Source: Streptococcus vicugnae
GTDB taxonomy: Bacteria > Bacillota > Bacilli > Lactobacillales > Streptococcaceae
Length of the DNA: 64,000 nucleotides
Direction of reading: 5' to 3'
NCBI RefSeq assembly: GCF_016461705.1
Contig: NZ_JAEMHW010000005.1
Coordinates: 1 to 64,000 of the forward strand
This document shows, piece after piece, positions 8,542 to 16,526 of this stretch (positions within the stretch are counted from its first letter, which is position 1; each line of letters starts with the position of its first letter). A program made the position numbers and the translations under genes. The notes under the pieces are model-generated. The model was not told where the DNA came from. It saw only the letters and a list, made by a program, of their open reading frames with translations, and did no database searches.

Positions 8542-9446
8542 AAAAGTGGACAAAAATTGTTTTAGGTATCGGGATTGGAGCTAGTTTAGCAGGAGCTGGG
8601 CTAGCTGGAATTGGTCTGGCTACTGGAGGTTTAACAAAACTCAACCAAAAATACGAAGTTAAATCACACATCAAGCAAAGCAAAGTAACTCTTGACCAAT
8701 TTAATAAAATTGATATTAATGCCTCAACCTTTGATGTTGTGGTTTCAAAAGTCGATATTGATAAACCTTTTATCTCATATTCAGACACAAAAAAACTCCC
8801 AGTCTCTTATCAGGTTACAAGCGATGGGACGCTTACCGTTAAACAAACTGGTGGCTGGAATGGTAACCACAGATCTTCCATTAACCTTTTCAGTTTAGCT
8901 GACCTTGTTAACCTAACTAAAACTGGGACAGTAACCAATAAACATACCATTATTATTTCTATCCCTAAAAATATGGATATTCACTCCATAAAAACCAATT
9001 TAAAAACCGGTGATTTGCAATTCAGTGATGTGACTGCCGATTACGCCAACATCGAACTCAGTGCAGGGGTTTTAGATATTACCAACTGTAACTTTAATTC
9101 TGGTAAATTGACTATCGCTGTCGGAGAGGGAAATTTCCAAAACTGCAATCTAAACAAGTTCAGCCTAACAACAAGCACAGGTGATATTGATTTTGAAAAT
9201 GGCAAAATCATTGACTCAAACATTGACATTTCACTCGGTGATTTTTCTGCAAATGGTATTAATTTGGAAGGTCTCAATACATTATCTAGCTCAACTGGAG
9301 ACGTCGACATTACCCTTGCCAATAAAGAACTTACAGTTCAAGCTAGCAACAATATCGGAGATAGCGATATCTCTAGCTCCCTAATTCCTTCAACCAAAAA
9401 CATCCTAAAAGTTGACGGTAATACCGGTGACATTACTATTAATTAA
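8538..9446 (+). CDS. DUF4097 family (toastrack-like) putative surface or lipid-facing protein
   Basis: A 302-residue protein with an N-terminal membrane or signal segment (about residues 5-30, glycine-rich), then a beta-helical region in which short repeats such as LKTGDLQFSDV, STGDIDFENG, SLGDFSANG and STGDVDITLAN recur. Such parallel-beta repeats define DUF4097/toastrack domains, found with PspC and LiaI/LiaF-like systems that respond to membrane stress. It is the last gene of the PadR operon (start overlaps the previous stop, ATGA) and is followed by a strong terminator. The specific ligand or function is unknown. Confidence 0.85.
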   Translation: MKKWTKIVLGIGIGASLAGAGLAGIGLATGGLTKLNQKYEVKSHIKQSKVTLDQFNKIDINASTFDVVVSKVDIDKPFISYSDTKKLPVSYQVTSDGTLTVKQTGGWNGNHRSSINLFSLADLVNLTKTGTVTNKHTIIISIPKNMDIHSIKTNLKTGDLQFSDVTADYANIELSAGVLDITNCNFNSGKLTIAVGEGNFQNCNLNKFSLTTSTGDIDFENGKIIDSNIDISLGDFSANGINLEGLNTLSSSTGDVDITLANKELTVQASNNIGDSDISSSLIPSTKNILKVDGNTGDITIN

Positions 9447-9450
9447 ACTA

Positions 9451-9475
9451 AAAAGGTGCCGACACGGCACCTTTT
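9451..9475 (+). terminator. Terminator after PadR operon
   Basis: Stem AAAAGGTGCCG with loop ACA and its complement, running into a T-tract. The A-rich 5' side also makes it usable by the convergent gene at 9482. Confidence 0.88.
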
Positions 9476-9481
9476 TATATC

Positions 9482-9835
9482 TTAAAATAAAAATGTTAAC
9501 AAAGCTAAAATAGCTAAACCACCTTGTTTAATAATAATTTTTCGATCAGCAGTCACACTACCATAAAGAGCTGCCAGAACAACATTCAAAAGGAAAATGA
9601 CCACAACAGTTGCATTTCCTGTAAAGATACCGTAAAGCAAAAAGACAGCAATCAAACCATTATAAATTCCTTGGTTTTTAAATAGATTGGTTACAGATTC
9701 ACGTTGCAGCTCTTCTTCTGACATGTTAAAGACACGCGCTGTTGCTTTAGACTGTGTCGCAAATGTCTCTAAATACATAATGTAAAAATGTTCCAAAGCT
9801 ACTAAAGCAGCTAAAATCAGTGTAATAATTGACAT
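9482..9835 (-). CDS. DUF1304 family small membrane protein
   Basis: A 117-residue integral membrane protein with four hydrophobic segments. The pattern LVALEHFYIMYLE at the N-terminus, a central FKNQGIYNG motif and a C-terminal pair of helices match the DUF1304 family. Its function is not established. A GAGGAGAAAAT ribosome site precedes the ATG. A promoter overlapping a TTTACA-N4-TGTAAA palindrome lies just upstream, so it appears to be a regulated single-gene unit. Confidence 0.85.
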   Translation of the reverse strand: MSIITLILAALVALEHFYIMYLETFATQSKATARVFNMSEEELQRESVTNLFKNQGIYNGLIAVFLLYGIFTGNATVVVIFLLNVVLAALYGSVTADRKIIIKQGGLAILALLTFLF

Positions 9836-9865
9836 ATTTTCTCCTCTTTCTCATAATCTACAGAT

Positions 9866-9894
9866 TTTACACACCTGTAAACTCATCGTAAACG
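9866..9894 (-). promoter_or_regulatory. DUF1304 promoter with TTTACA-N4-TGTAAA operator
   Basis: On the minus strand TTTACG, 17 bp, TAAAAT precedes the gene. The palindrome TTTACA-CACC-TGTAAA (9866-9881) lies in the spacer and -10 area. The same palindrome type occurs at the promoter of the sugar transporter gene at 34953-35819. Confidence 0.5.
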
Positions 9895-9986
9895 TTTCTA
9901 AATTAATCGACTTTTGTTAAGTATACTAAAGCTTAAGACATTCTTCAAATGATTTGCCTACAAAAAAACAGAGGATAGGAAATCTA

Positions 9987-12746
9987 TCACTCTGCATCTT
10001 GTTTTCTATAAATGATGACACCCAATACCATGAAAGCGATAAGGAATCCAGTTAAAACACCAACTTCTTTACCGATTGAGCATGTCATAGAAATGGTTTG
10101 ACGTAAACCACTAACGATATATGACATTGGCATGTATGGATGTACGACTTGGAAGAATTTCGGACTAAGTTCGATTGGATATGAACCACCCGCAGAACCA
10201 ACTTGTAATAACAACATGATCAATGATGCGAATGAACCATAACGATTATCCCATCCAACCAAAGCTGTTACAAGAGCCATCAATGTCCAACCACTCAAGA
10301 TAATAAAGAGAAGGGTTTGCCAACCATAGTTAGCTTCAAATCCGAGGAATTGAATAGCACCGTATAGAATCAATGAACCTGCTGTTGAAATCAAACCATT
10401 AATGAATAGTTTTTGTTTTGCCCATTCAAAACGGTTCTTAACAGGACGTCCAGATAATGAATCTGCAAAGATAACATTTGTTGAAAGAGCGACAACCATA
10501 AGTGATACAGCAATCATATAAGGCGCCATACCGATACCATTTGTTTTCACGCTATCTTTATCTTTGGCAGTTGTAGATACTGGCTCAGAAACCAATTTGG
10601 CATTTTTACTGTCTACAGAGACAAGTGACAATTGATGACTTGCATCAGATAATGAGCTTGTCAAGGTTGTCAAGCCATCTGTCAATGTTGTCAATCCATT
10701 TGTCAATGTACCACTACCTGCAGCCAATTGACTTGAACCAGAAGCCAATTCTTGTGCCCCTGATTGCAATTTCTTAGCACCACTATTTAGCTTATCATTG
10801 TTTGAAGCTAACTTGTTAGCAACATCAGCTGCTTTCTTAGTACCGCTTCTTAACTCATCACTTTTAGAATCGAGTTGGTTAGCGCCATCTGTTGCTTTTT
10901 TAACACCGCCAGCTACTGCCTTACCACCGCTCACTAATTCTTCATTTTTCGTAGCCAAAGCTGTTGTTGCAAATTCTGCTTGAGCAAGACCATTACTTAA
11001 TTGAGGACTATTGGCAACTAGTTGTCCTAATCCAGATTGTAAAGCACTGGCACCACCATTTAATTGAGAAAATGCAGATAGTAACGGTTCATTATTACCA
11101 ACTATTCGGTTAGCTCCTGTAGTTAATTGTCCAACAGCTGATGTATAGCTAGAAATACCTGAAGCCAAAGCTGGAATACCTTGATCTGATGTCAAACCTG
11201 CTTTAAATTGCGTTAAACCATCTACTAATTGTTGACTTCCTGCACTGGCAGTTGAAGCATTAGCTTTTAAGGTAGCCACTTTATCAAGAAGAGCTGATAA
11301 ATTCGTTAATTGTGCTGATAAATCTTGAAGTGAGGCAAGCTGTGTTTGAATACCAGAAATTTGATTTACCAAATTATTCGCAGTTGCTGCACCAGTACTA
11401 TTTGTGATAGCTGCATTGATTTCAGCTTGTTGTTCTGAGCTAAGGCTTTGATAAGCAGAAGTTGCTTGAACAGCCGCTAAATCTGAGCTATTAATAGATG
11501 AAATTGCTGAACTCATCGTAGACAGGCTTTGACCTAATTGACTTAGGCTATTAAGACTGGCTTGCAATTGTGATGTATCTGGCAAGCTTGTATTATCTAG
11601 TTCAGTTTGAAGGGCTTGTAAACCATTATTAAGATTTGTCGCACCTGCAATTAATTGATCTAGATTGTTACTACTTGCTGTTTGTAATTGATTAATGCCG
11701 TCAGTTAAATCTTTAGATTTAGCATTTAATTGAGTTAAGCCTGCTGATAGCTGACTGACACCATTAGTATATGATGTTAAAGCTGTTGCAAAAGTGGTTT
11801 GTCCTGCTGACAAAGCATTCATACCAACTGATGCCATATTAACACCACCTGCATACGTATTAAAACCTTGTGTCAATTGAGGCATAACTTTAGCAACCTT
11901 ACCTTCAACAGTGGTGTACTCTGTCACACCTGCTGATAATTTATTAGCACCAGCTAGTAACTCTGGTAAACCAGCTGATAATTGTCCTACACCATTTGTG
12001 TATGCTGACACACCTCCGGAGATTTTATCAAGACCAGGTGCTAATTGTCCAACACCGTTTGTATATTCACCGAGACCATTAACAAGTGTTGTTGACCCGT
12101 CAGCGAGTTGTTGACTTCCTGAAGCGGCTTTATTTAGGTTATCTGTAATGGTTTGGCTACCTGATTCAAGTTTTTGACTACCATCAACTAATTGATTACC
12201 ACCATCGCTGGCCTTTTTCAAACCATCTTGAAGACTAGTCATACTTTTGAAGACTGCCTTCGTATAAGTCTTCGTGATATTTTCTGAGACAGTATCCTTG
12301 AGCTTAGTCATTGCTGATTCACTCATTTTTGAAGCGACAACACTACGACCTGCTGTTGTTTGGTATTTAATGTTTAATTTCTCAGGATTATCTGTTAGCA
12401 AGCTTGATGCTTTTTCTGATAAATCTTCTGGTAAAGTGATAACCATATAATAGTCACCATCTTTTAACCCTTTATCAGCTTTTTTCTGACTAACAAAATG
12501 ATAATCAAGAGCTTTATTTTTAGACATGCTGTCTACCATGTCATCGCCGATTTTTAAAGTTTTATCATTTAGCGTTGCTGACTTATCCTCATTGACAACT
12601 GCCACTGGCAAATTCTCTACATTCCCATAAGGATCCCACATAGAGCCTAAGAATGACAAGTTATAAAGAGCTGGAACAAGCGCAACCCCAATCATTGTCA
12701 CCCAAAGTTTGGGACTTTTAATAAGTGCTTTTAATTCTTCTAACAT
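9987..12746 (-). CDS. YhgE/Pip family ABC-2-like membrane protein
   Basis: A 919-residue protein of the YhgE/Pip (phage infection protein) family. One membrane helix lies near the N-terminus (about residues 12-32), followed by an extracellular region over 600 residues long built from imperfect short repeats of the form QL-x-x-G-x-x-x-L-x-x-G, expected to form long helical coiled coils. The C-terminus has about five helices resembling an ABC-2 permease (LMVVALSTNVIFAD onward). The start at 12746 follows AGGAG; an in-frame ATG 30 nt upstream lacks one. Relatives serve as phage receptors in Lactococcus or resemble EsaA-type secretion proteins; no type VII secretion genes are nearby. It is divergent from a TetR gene and carries an operator 13 bp from its start. 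Confidence 0.88.
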   Translation of the reverse strand: MLEELKALIKSPKLWVTMIGVALVPALYNLSFLGSMWDPYGNVENLPVAVVNEDKSATLNDKTLKIGDDMVDSMSKNKALDYHFVSQKKADKGLKDGDYYMVITLPEDLSEKASSLLTDNPEKLNIKYQTTAGRSVVASKMSESAMTKLKDTVSENITKTYTKAVFKSMTSLQDGLKKASDGGNQLVDGSQKLESGSQTITDNLNKAASGSQQLADGSTTLVNGLGEYTNGVGQLAPGLDKISGGVSAYTNGVGQLSAGLPELLAGANKLSAGVTEYTTVEGKVAKVMPQLTQGFNTYAGGVNMASVGMNALSAGQTTFATALTSYTNGVSQLSAGLTQLNAKSKDLTDGINQLQTASSNNLDQLIAGATNLNNGLQALQTELDNTSLPDTSQLQASLNSLSQLGQSLSTMSSAISSINSSDLAAVQATSAYQSLSSEQQAEINAAITNSTGAATANNLVNQISGIQTQLASLQDLSAQLTNLSALLDKVATLKANASTASAGSQQLVDGLTQFKAGLTSDQGIPALASGISSYTSAVGQLTTGANRIVGNNEPLLSAFSQLNGGASALQSGLGQLVANSPQLSNGLAQAEFATTALATKNEELVSGGKAVAGGVKKATDGANQLDSKSDELRSGTKKAADVANKLASNNDKLNSGAKKLQSGAQELASGSSQLAAGSGTLTNGLTTLTDGLTTLTSSLSDASHQLSLVSVDSKNAKLVSEPVSTTAKDKDSVKTNGIGMAPYMIAVSLMVVALSTNVIFADSLSGRPVKNRFEWAKQKLFINGLISTAGSLILYGAIQFLGFEANYGWQTLLFIILSGWTLMALVTALVGWDNRYGSFASLIMLLLQVGSAGGSYPIELSPKFFQVVHPYMPMSYIVSGLRQTISMTCSIGKEVGVLTGFLIAFMVLGVIIYRKQDAE

Positions 12747-12759
12747 ATTTTCTCCTAAT

Positions 12760-12776
12760 TTAGACACACTGTTCAA
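12760..12776. promoter_or_regulatory. TetR operator copy 1 (TTNGACA-N3-TGTNCAA type)
   Basis: The palindrome TTAGACA-CAC-TGTTCAA lies immediately upstream of the YhgE/Pip ribosome site. It matches the reverse complement of the second copy at 12839-12855 closely, and matching bases extend outside the palindrome. Two such sites around one divergent promoter region strongly suggest a dimeric repressor. Confidence 0.65.
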
Positions 12777-12838
12777 AAATTATGATAAAATATATTATAC
12801 AAGGATATGAAATAATTTCAAGTCGAAAGGAGGAGTTT

Positions 12839-12855
12839 TTGGACACTCTGTCTAA
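12839..12855. promoter_or_regulatory. TetR operator copy 2, overlapping the TetR start codon
   Basis: TTGGACA-CTC-TGTCTAA, a nearly perfect 7-3-7 palindrome. It begins at the probable TTG start codon of the TetR gene, so bound repressor would block its own transcription just downstream of the promoter (TATTAT near 12793). Confidence 0.65.
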
Positions 12856-13414
12856 AGCTGTTCAAAAGATTATCATTATGGCACATGACAACCGTAAAGC
12901 AAACACTAAAAAAGCTATTCAAGAAGCTATGGTTAGCCTTTTGAAATCAGAGAGTTTCGATGATATCACAACCATAAAATTAGCCAAAGAAGCCGGTATT
13001 AGCCGCTCTAGCTTCTACACACACTATAAAGATAAATTCGAGCTAATCGATTCTTGCCAACAAACTCTCTTCAATCAAGTCGAGTATATCTTCGAAAAGC
13101 ATGAAGGAAATAAAGCACAAGCCTTTTTAGAAATCTTCGAATTTCTAAAACGTGAACAACTATTATCAGCTTTAATTTCAGCTAACGGAACTCGTGAATT
13201 TCAGGCCTTCATTGTCAATAAGGTACGCATCTTCATTAATACTGATTTACAAGACAGATTTGGCCGCGATGAGCTAACTCCAACTGAGAGAGAATACAGT
13301 AGTATTTATTTCGCTTACGCCTTTTTCGGACTTTGCCAATCATGGATTGCAAAAGGAAAAAAAGAATCACCTCGACAAATGACTAACCTTATCTTAAAGC
13401 TATTACCTTTGTAA
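12839..13414 (+). CDS. TetR/AcrR family regulator divergent from YhgE/Pip gene
   Basis: A DNA-binding regulator of about 191 residues. The helix-turn-helix lies near residues 14-58 after start correction (KKAIQEAMVSLLKSESFDDI, then TTIKLAKEAGISRSSFYTHY). The frame can be extended to an ATG at 12782, but AAAGGAGGAG at 12826-12835 points to the TTG at 12839 as the real start. An ATG at 12878 is a third possibility. It is expected to repress the divergent YhgE/Pip gene and itself through the two 17-bp palindromes. The effector is unknown. Confidence 0.82.
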   Translation: MDTLSKAVQKIIIMAHDNRKANTKKAIQEAMVSLLKSESFDDITTIKLAKEAGISRSSFYTHYKDKFELIDSCQQTLFNQVEYIFEKHEGNKAQAFLEIFEFLKREQLLSALISANGTREFQAFIVNKVRIFINTDLQDRFGRDELTPTEREYSSIYFAYAFFGLCQSWIAKGKKESPRQMTNLILKLLPL

Positions 13415-13430
13415 AAACTCCTCTCACTAT

Positions 13431-13454
13431 GATCACCTATCGGTGATCTTTTTT
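13431..13454 (+). terminator. Terminator after TetR gene
   Basis: GATCACC stem, short loop, complementary GGTGATC and six T residues. Confidence 0.85.
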
Positions 13455-13462
13455 GAAAAAGA

Positions 13463-13490
13463 AAAAAACCACGGTAAAAGCCGTGGTTTT
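13463..13490 (-). terminator. rpsD terminator
   Basis: On the minus strand AAAACCACGG, loop CTTTTA, CCGTGGTTTT with continuing T residues, 22 nt after the rpsD stop. Confidence 0.88.
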
Positions 13491-13512
13491 AAATACTTCA
13501 ATAAACTGAGAA

Positions 13513-14124
13513 TTAAAGCATTTTGTTGTAGTATTCAACGATAAGTGCTTCGTTGATTTCTGGGTTGATTTCGTCGCGTTCTGGAAGACGAGTCAATGAA
13601 CCTTCAAGTTTTTCAGCGTCGAATGATACGAATGCTGGACGTCCAAGAGTAGCTTCAACAGCTTCAAGGATAGCAGGTACTTTAGCTGATTTTTCACGAA
13701 CTGAGATAACTTGACCTGGAGTTACGCGGTATGAAGGGATATCAACACGTTTACCGTCAACAAGGATGTGACCGTGGTTAACGAATTGACGAGCTTGACG
13801 ACGAGTAGTTGCAAGACCTAAACGGTAAACAACGTTGTCAAGACGACGTTCCAAAAGAACCATAAAGTTGAAACCAAGAGTTCCACCTTTAATCTTAGTA
13901 GCTTGTACGAACAAGTTACGGAATTGTTTTTCACCTACACCGTAAGTGAAACGAAGTTTTTGTTTTTCAGCCAATTGCAAACCGTATTCAGAAAGTTTAC
14001 TACGGTTGTTAGGACCGTGTTGACCAGGCACGTAGTTACGACGTGCCAATTCTTTACCTGTACCTGTAAGAGACAAGCCAAGGCGACGTGATTGTTTCCA
14101 TGATGGACCTGTATAACGTGACAT
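13513..14124 (-). CDS. rpsD: 30S ribosomal protein S4
   Basis: A primary 16S rRNA-binding protein that nucleates assembly of the small subunit body. The 203 residues start [21 protein letters not shown], carry the conserved basic region with NYVPGQHG, and contain an S4 RNA-binding domain around residues 92-155 ([29 protein letters not shown]). Length is normal. A clear AGGAGG site precedes the ATG. It stands alone between two terminators and has a leader of about 200 nt, which fits the known autoregulation of rpsD in Firmicutes. Confidence 0.98.
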   Translation of the reverse strand: MSRYTGPSWKQSRRLGLSLTGTGKELARRNYVPGQHGPNNRSKLSEYGLQLAEKQKLRFTYGVGEKQFRNLFVQATKIKGGTLGFNFMVLLERRLDNVVYRLGLATTRRQARQFVNHGHILVDGKRVDIPSYRVTPGQVISVREKSAKVPAILEAVEATLGRPAFVSFDAEKLEGSLTRLPERDEINPEINEALIVEYYNKML

Positions 14125-14330
14125 TTAAAATGTCCTCCTATAAAATAAAAATTTTGTAGGAAATAACAATTTAGAGAATCCTGATTCGTGCAGTTGACTT
14201 TCATCTAAACAGCCAAGATTACTTTTCCGACTTCTAGGAGCTTTTCTATAGAAAGAAAAACTGTAGAAGAGCCAACTGTTGACGAGCTTCATACTCTCCT
14301 GCTATTATTTCACACAAAGCATAGTTTAAC
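14125..14330 (-). promoter_or_regulatory. Long 5' leader of rpsD, candidate S4 autoregulatory element
   Basis: About 200 nt separate the veg terminator from the rpsD start without a credible gene. The minus-strand sequence contains complementary segments (for example CAGTTG near its 5' end and CAACTG further on). Firmicute rpsD mRNAs are known to bind S4 in a structured leader. I cannot fold it here, so identity with that element is inference. Confidence 0.4.
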
Positions 14331-14332
14331 AT

Positions 14333-14357
14333 AAAAAAAAGGCTCTGTAAAGCCTTT
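14333..14357 (-). terminator. veg terminator
   Basis: Minus strand AAAAGGCT, loop TTACAG, AGCCTTTT with eight T residues. Confidence 0.88.
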
Positions 14358-14380
14358 TGTATGTTAATTCTTAGATAAAA

Positions 14381-14653
14381 TTAATCAAAATAACGAATCA
14401 ATGTTTTTTCAGTTAAAATATCTGAATAAGTGTATGATTCTACATAAGAATTATTAATGGCACCAGGTACATCAGAATTTTCGTTGTATTCAACGATAAA
14501 CAATGATGGGTATACTTCTGTCAAACGGCCAATTTTGTTTTTTTCACGTTTACGACCATTTTCAAGCGTCAATTCAACTAATTGACCTTCGTGGGCTTTA
14601 ATATCTTCTTTGATTTTCTTCATTTTAGCAACGTCTGCAAATGCATCACTCAT
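14381..14653 (-). CDS. veg: Veg family protein
   Basis: A 90-residue protein of the Veg (DUF1021) family, a short beta-barrel-like protein that stimulates biofilm matrix gene expression in Bacillus subtilis. The conserved core IKAHEGQLVELTLENGRKR is visible, as is the G-R-L-T-E-V-Y-P-S-L-F-I-V segment. An AAGGAGTAAGATAAAAG ribosome region precedes it. It follows dnaB by 24 nt and ends in a terminator, so it may be cotranscribed with the rplI-dnaB group. Its role in streptococci is not shown by the sequence. Confidence 0.9.
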   Translation of the reverse strand: MSDAFADVAKMKKIKEDIKAHEGQLVELTLENGRKREKNKIGRLTEVYPSLFIVEYNENSDVPGAINNSYVESYTYSDILTEKTLIRYFD

Positions 14654-14677
14654 CTTTTATCTTACTCCTTATCTTTA

Positions 14678-16066
14678 TTAACGCTCTTCGAATTGCGCAA
14701 TACTAGAAAATTTATTATATTCTTTTTGGAAAATTAATTTCACGGTTCCACGCGCACCAGAACGGTTTTTCTCCAAGATAACTTCAATCGTATTATCTTC
14801 AACGGCATCTTCGTTATCTTCACCTTCACGACGATAATAATCATCACGATACAAGAAAGCTACAATGTCAGCATCTTGCTCGATAGAACCAGATTCACGA
14901 ATATCTGACAGTACTGGACGTTTATCTTGACGTTGTTCAACACCACGAGACAACTGACTCAGTGCGATAACTGGCACTTTTAATTCCTTAGCCAAAATTT
15001 TCAATTGACGTGAAATATCAGAGACCTCTTGTTGTCGGTTCTCAGGACGCGTTCCTGTAATCAATTGAAGGTAGTCAATAACAATCAAACCAAGACCGCC
15101 TTCAACTTCTTGCGATAGCTTACGTGCACGCGCGCGAATCTCAGTAATTTTAATCCCTGGTGTATCATCAATATAAATTGGTGCGTCCGCCAAGGCTCCT
15201 TGAGCAATGGTGATATTATTCCATTCCTGATCTGTTAACTGACCTGTTCTAAGATTATGGGAATCAACCATTCCCTCTGCAGCTAACATACGGTCAACCA
15301 AGCTTTCAGCTCCCATTTCCAGAGAAAAGATGGCTACTGGTCTATTTTGCTTAGTTCCAACATTCTGCGCAATATTTAAAGCAAAAGCTGTTTTCCCGAC
15401 GGCTGGACGCGCCGCTAGAATGACTAACTGATCAGGGTGTAAACCTGTTGTAATCTTATCCAAATCACGAAAACCTGTCGGCAAACCAGTAACATCACTC
15501 GTTTGACGTGAACGAATTTCCAAGTTTTCATAGTTAACCTTCAAGACGTCTGAAATCTTGCGAAAACCACTACGATTGCTGTGTTCATTAATCTCAATAA
15601 GAGCTTTTTCTGCTCCAGCAATCACGTCTTCTGAATCTGTAGCTCCTTCATAAGCCAGGTTTACAGTTTCTGTCAACCTAGAGATAATATTACGCAGCAT
15701 TGCCTTCTCAGCAACAATCTTAGCATAATACTCTGCATTGGCACTTGTTGGCACACTGTTGACCAATTCAACAATATATGACAAGCCACCAATATTTTGC
15801 AAATCACCTTGGTCATCAAGAATTGTTCTCACTGTTGTAGCATCGATAGCCTCATTACGATCACTCAAAGTAATCATTGCTTTAAAAATAACTCGGTGAG
15901 AGTATTTATAAAAATCATCTGGGCTAACAAATTCACGAACAGTGATGAGTTTATCTGGCGAGATAAAAATAGAACCTAAGACAGATTGCTCTGCTAATAA
16001 ATCCTGTGGCTGAACTCTCAATTCTGGCTCTTCTGCCAATCTTTTCACCTCCCCTAGTAAGCTCAA
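14678..16066 (-). CDS. dnaB: Replicative DNA helicase
   Basis: The hexameric fork helicase, 462 residues. The N-terminal DnaB domain covers about 15-120 (QDLLAEQSVLGSIF onward), and the RecA-like ATPase has Walker A ARPAVGKTAF near 217-225 and a DnaB-type IDYLQL Walker B region. The later LSQLSRGVEQR and SGSIEQDAD motifs are intact. It begins 7 nt after rplI, in the usual streptococcal gdpP-rplI-dnaB order. In B. subtilis nomenclature the equivalent gene is called dnaC. No inteins or insertions are visible. Confidence 0.97.
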   Translation of the reverse strand: MSLLGEVKRLAEEPELRVQPQDLLAEQSVLGSIFISPDKLITVREFVSPDDFYKYSHRVIFKAMITLSDRNEAIDATTVRTILDDQGDLQNIGGLSYIVELVNSVPTSANAEYYAKIVAEKAMLRNIISRLTETVNLAYEGATDSEDVIAGAEKALIEINEHSNRSGFRKISDVLKVNYENLEIRSRQTSDVTGLPTGFRDLDKITTGLHPDQLVILAARPAVGKTAFALNIAQNVGTKQNRPVAIFSLEMGAESLVDRMLAAEGMVDSHNLRTGQLTDQEWNNITIAQGALADAPIYIDDTPGIKITEIRARARKLSQEVEGGLGLIVIDYLQLITGTRPENRQQEVSDISRQLKILAKELKVPVIALSQLSRGVEQRQDKRPVLSDIRESGSIEQDADIVAFLYRDDYYRREGEDNEDAVEDNTIEVILEKNRSGARGTVKLIFQKEYNKFSSIAQFEER

Positions 16067-16073
16067 ATCTTAA

Positions 16074-16526
16074 TTATGCTTCTTTAATGTTTAATTTAAT
16101 TTCAGCAGTTACTTCTTTATGTAATTTCACAGGTACTTCAACAGAGCCAATTGCGCGAATCGGGTGATCTAAAGCAATTGAACGTTTGTTGATTTTTAAA
16201 CCGAATTGTTTCGACAATTCTTCTACAATTTTTTTAGCTGTAATTGAACCAAATGTACGTCCATCAGGACCAACTTTTTCAGTGAATTTAACAACAGTTT
16301 CTTCTTTTTCAAGTTCAGCTTTAAGAGCTTTAGCTTCAGCTAACACTTCAGCTTGTGCTTTTTCTTCTGATTTTTGTTTACCTTTTAATTCACCAATGGC
16401 TTGGTTAGTAGCTTCTTTAGCAAGATTTTTCTTAATCAAGAAGTTTTGAGCATAACCTGTTGGAACTTCTTTGATTTCACCTTTTTTACCTTTTCCTTTG
16501 ACATCTGCTAGAAAAATTACTTTCAT
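16074..16526 (-). CDS. rplI: 50S ribosomal protein L9
   Basis: A 150-residue large-subunit protein that helps reading-frame maintenance. The N-terminal domain ([20 protein letters not shown], then [13 protein letters not shown]) and long central helix rich in Lys and Glu lead into the C-terminal domain (about 80-148). The ATG overlaps the gdpP stop codon (ATGA), indicating translational coupling. Length is normal. Confidence 0.97.
   Translation of the reverse strand: MKVIFLADVKGKGKKGEIKEVPTGYAQNFLIKKNLAKEATNQAIGELKGKQKSEEKAQAEVLAEAKALKAELEKEETVVKFTEKVGPDGRTFGSITAKKIVEELSKQFGLKINKRSIALDHPIRAIGSVEVPVKLHKEVTAEIKLNIKEA

Noticed and set aside
8037..8788. Two minus-strand frames opposite the DUF1700/DUF4097 genes
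   Set aside because: Both overlap well-supported coupled genes and have no initiation signals.
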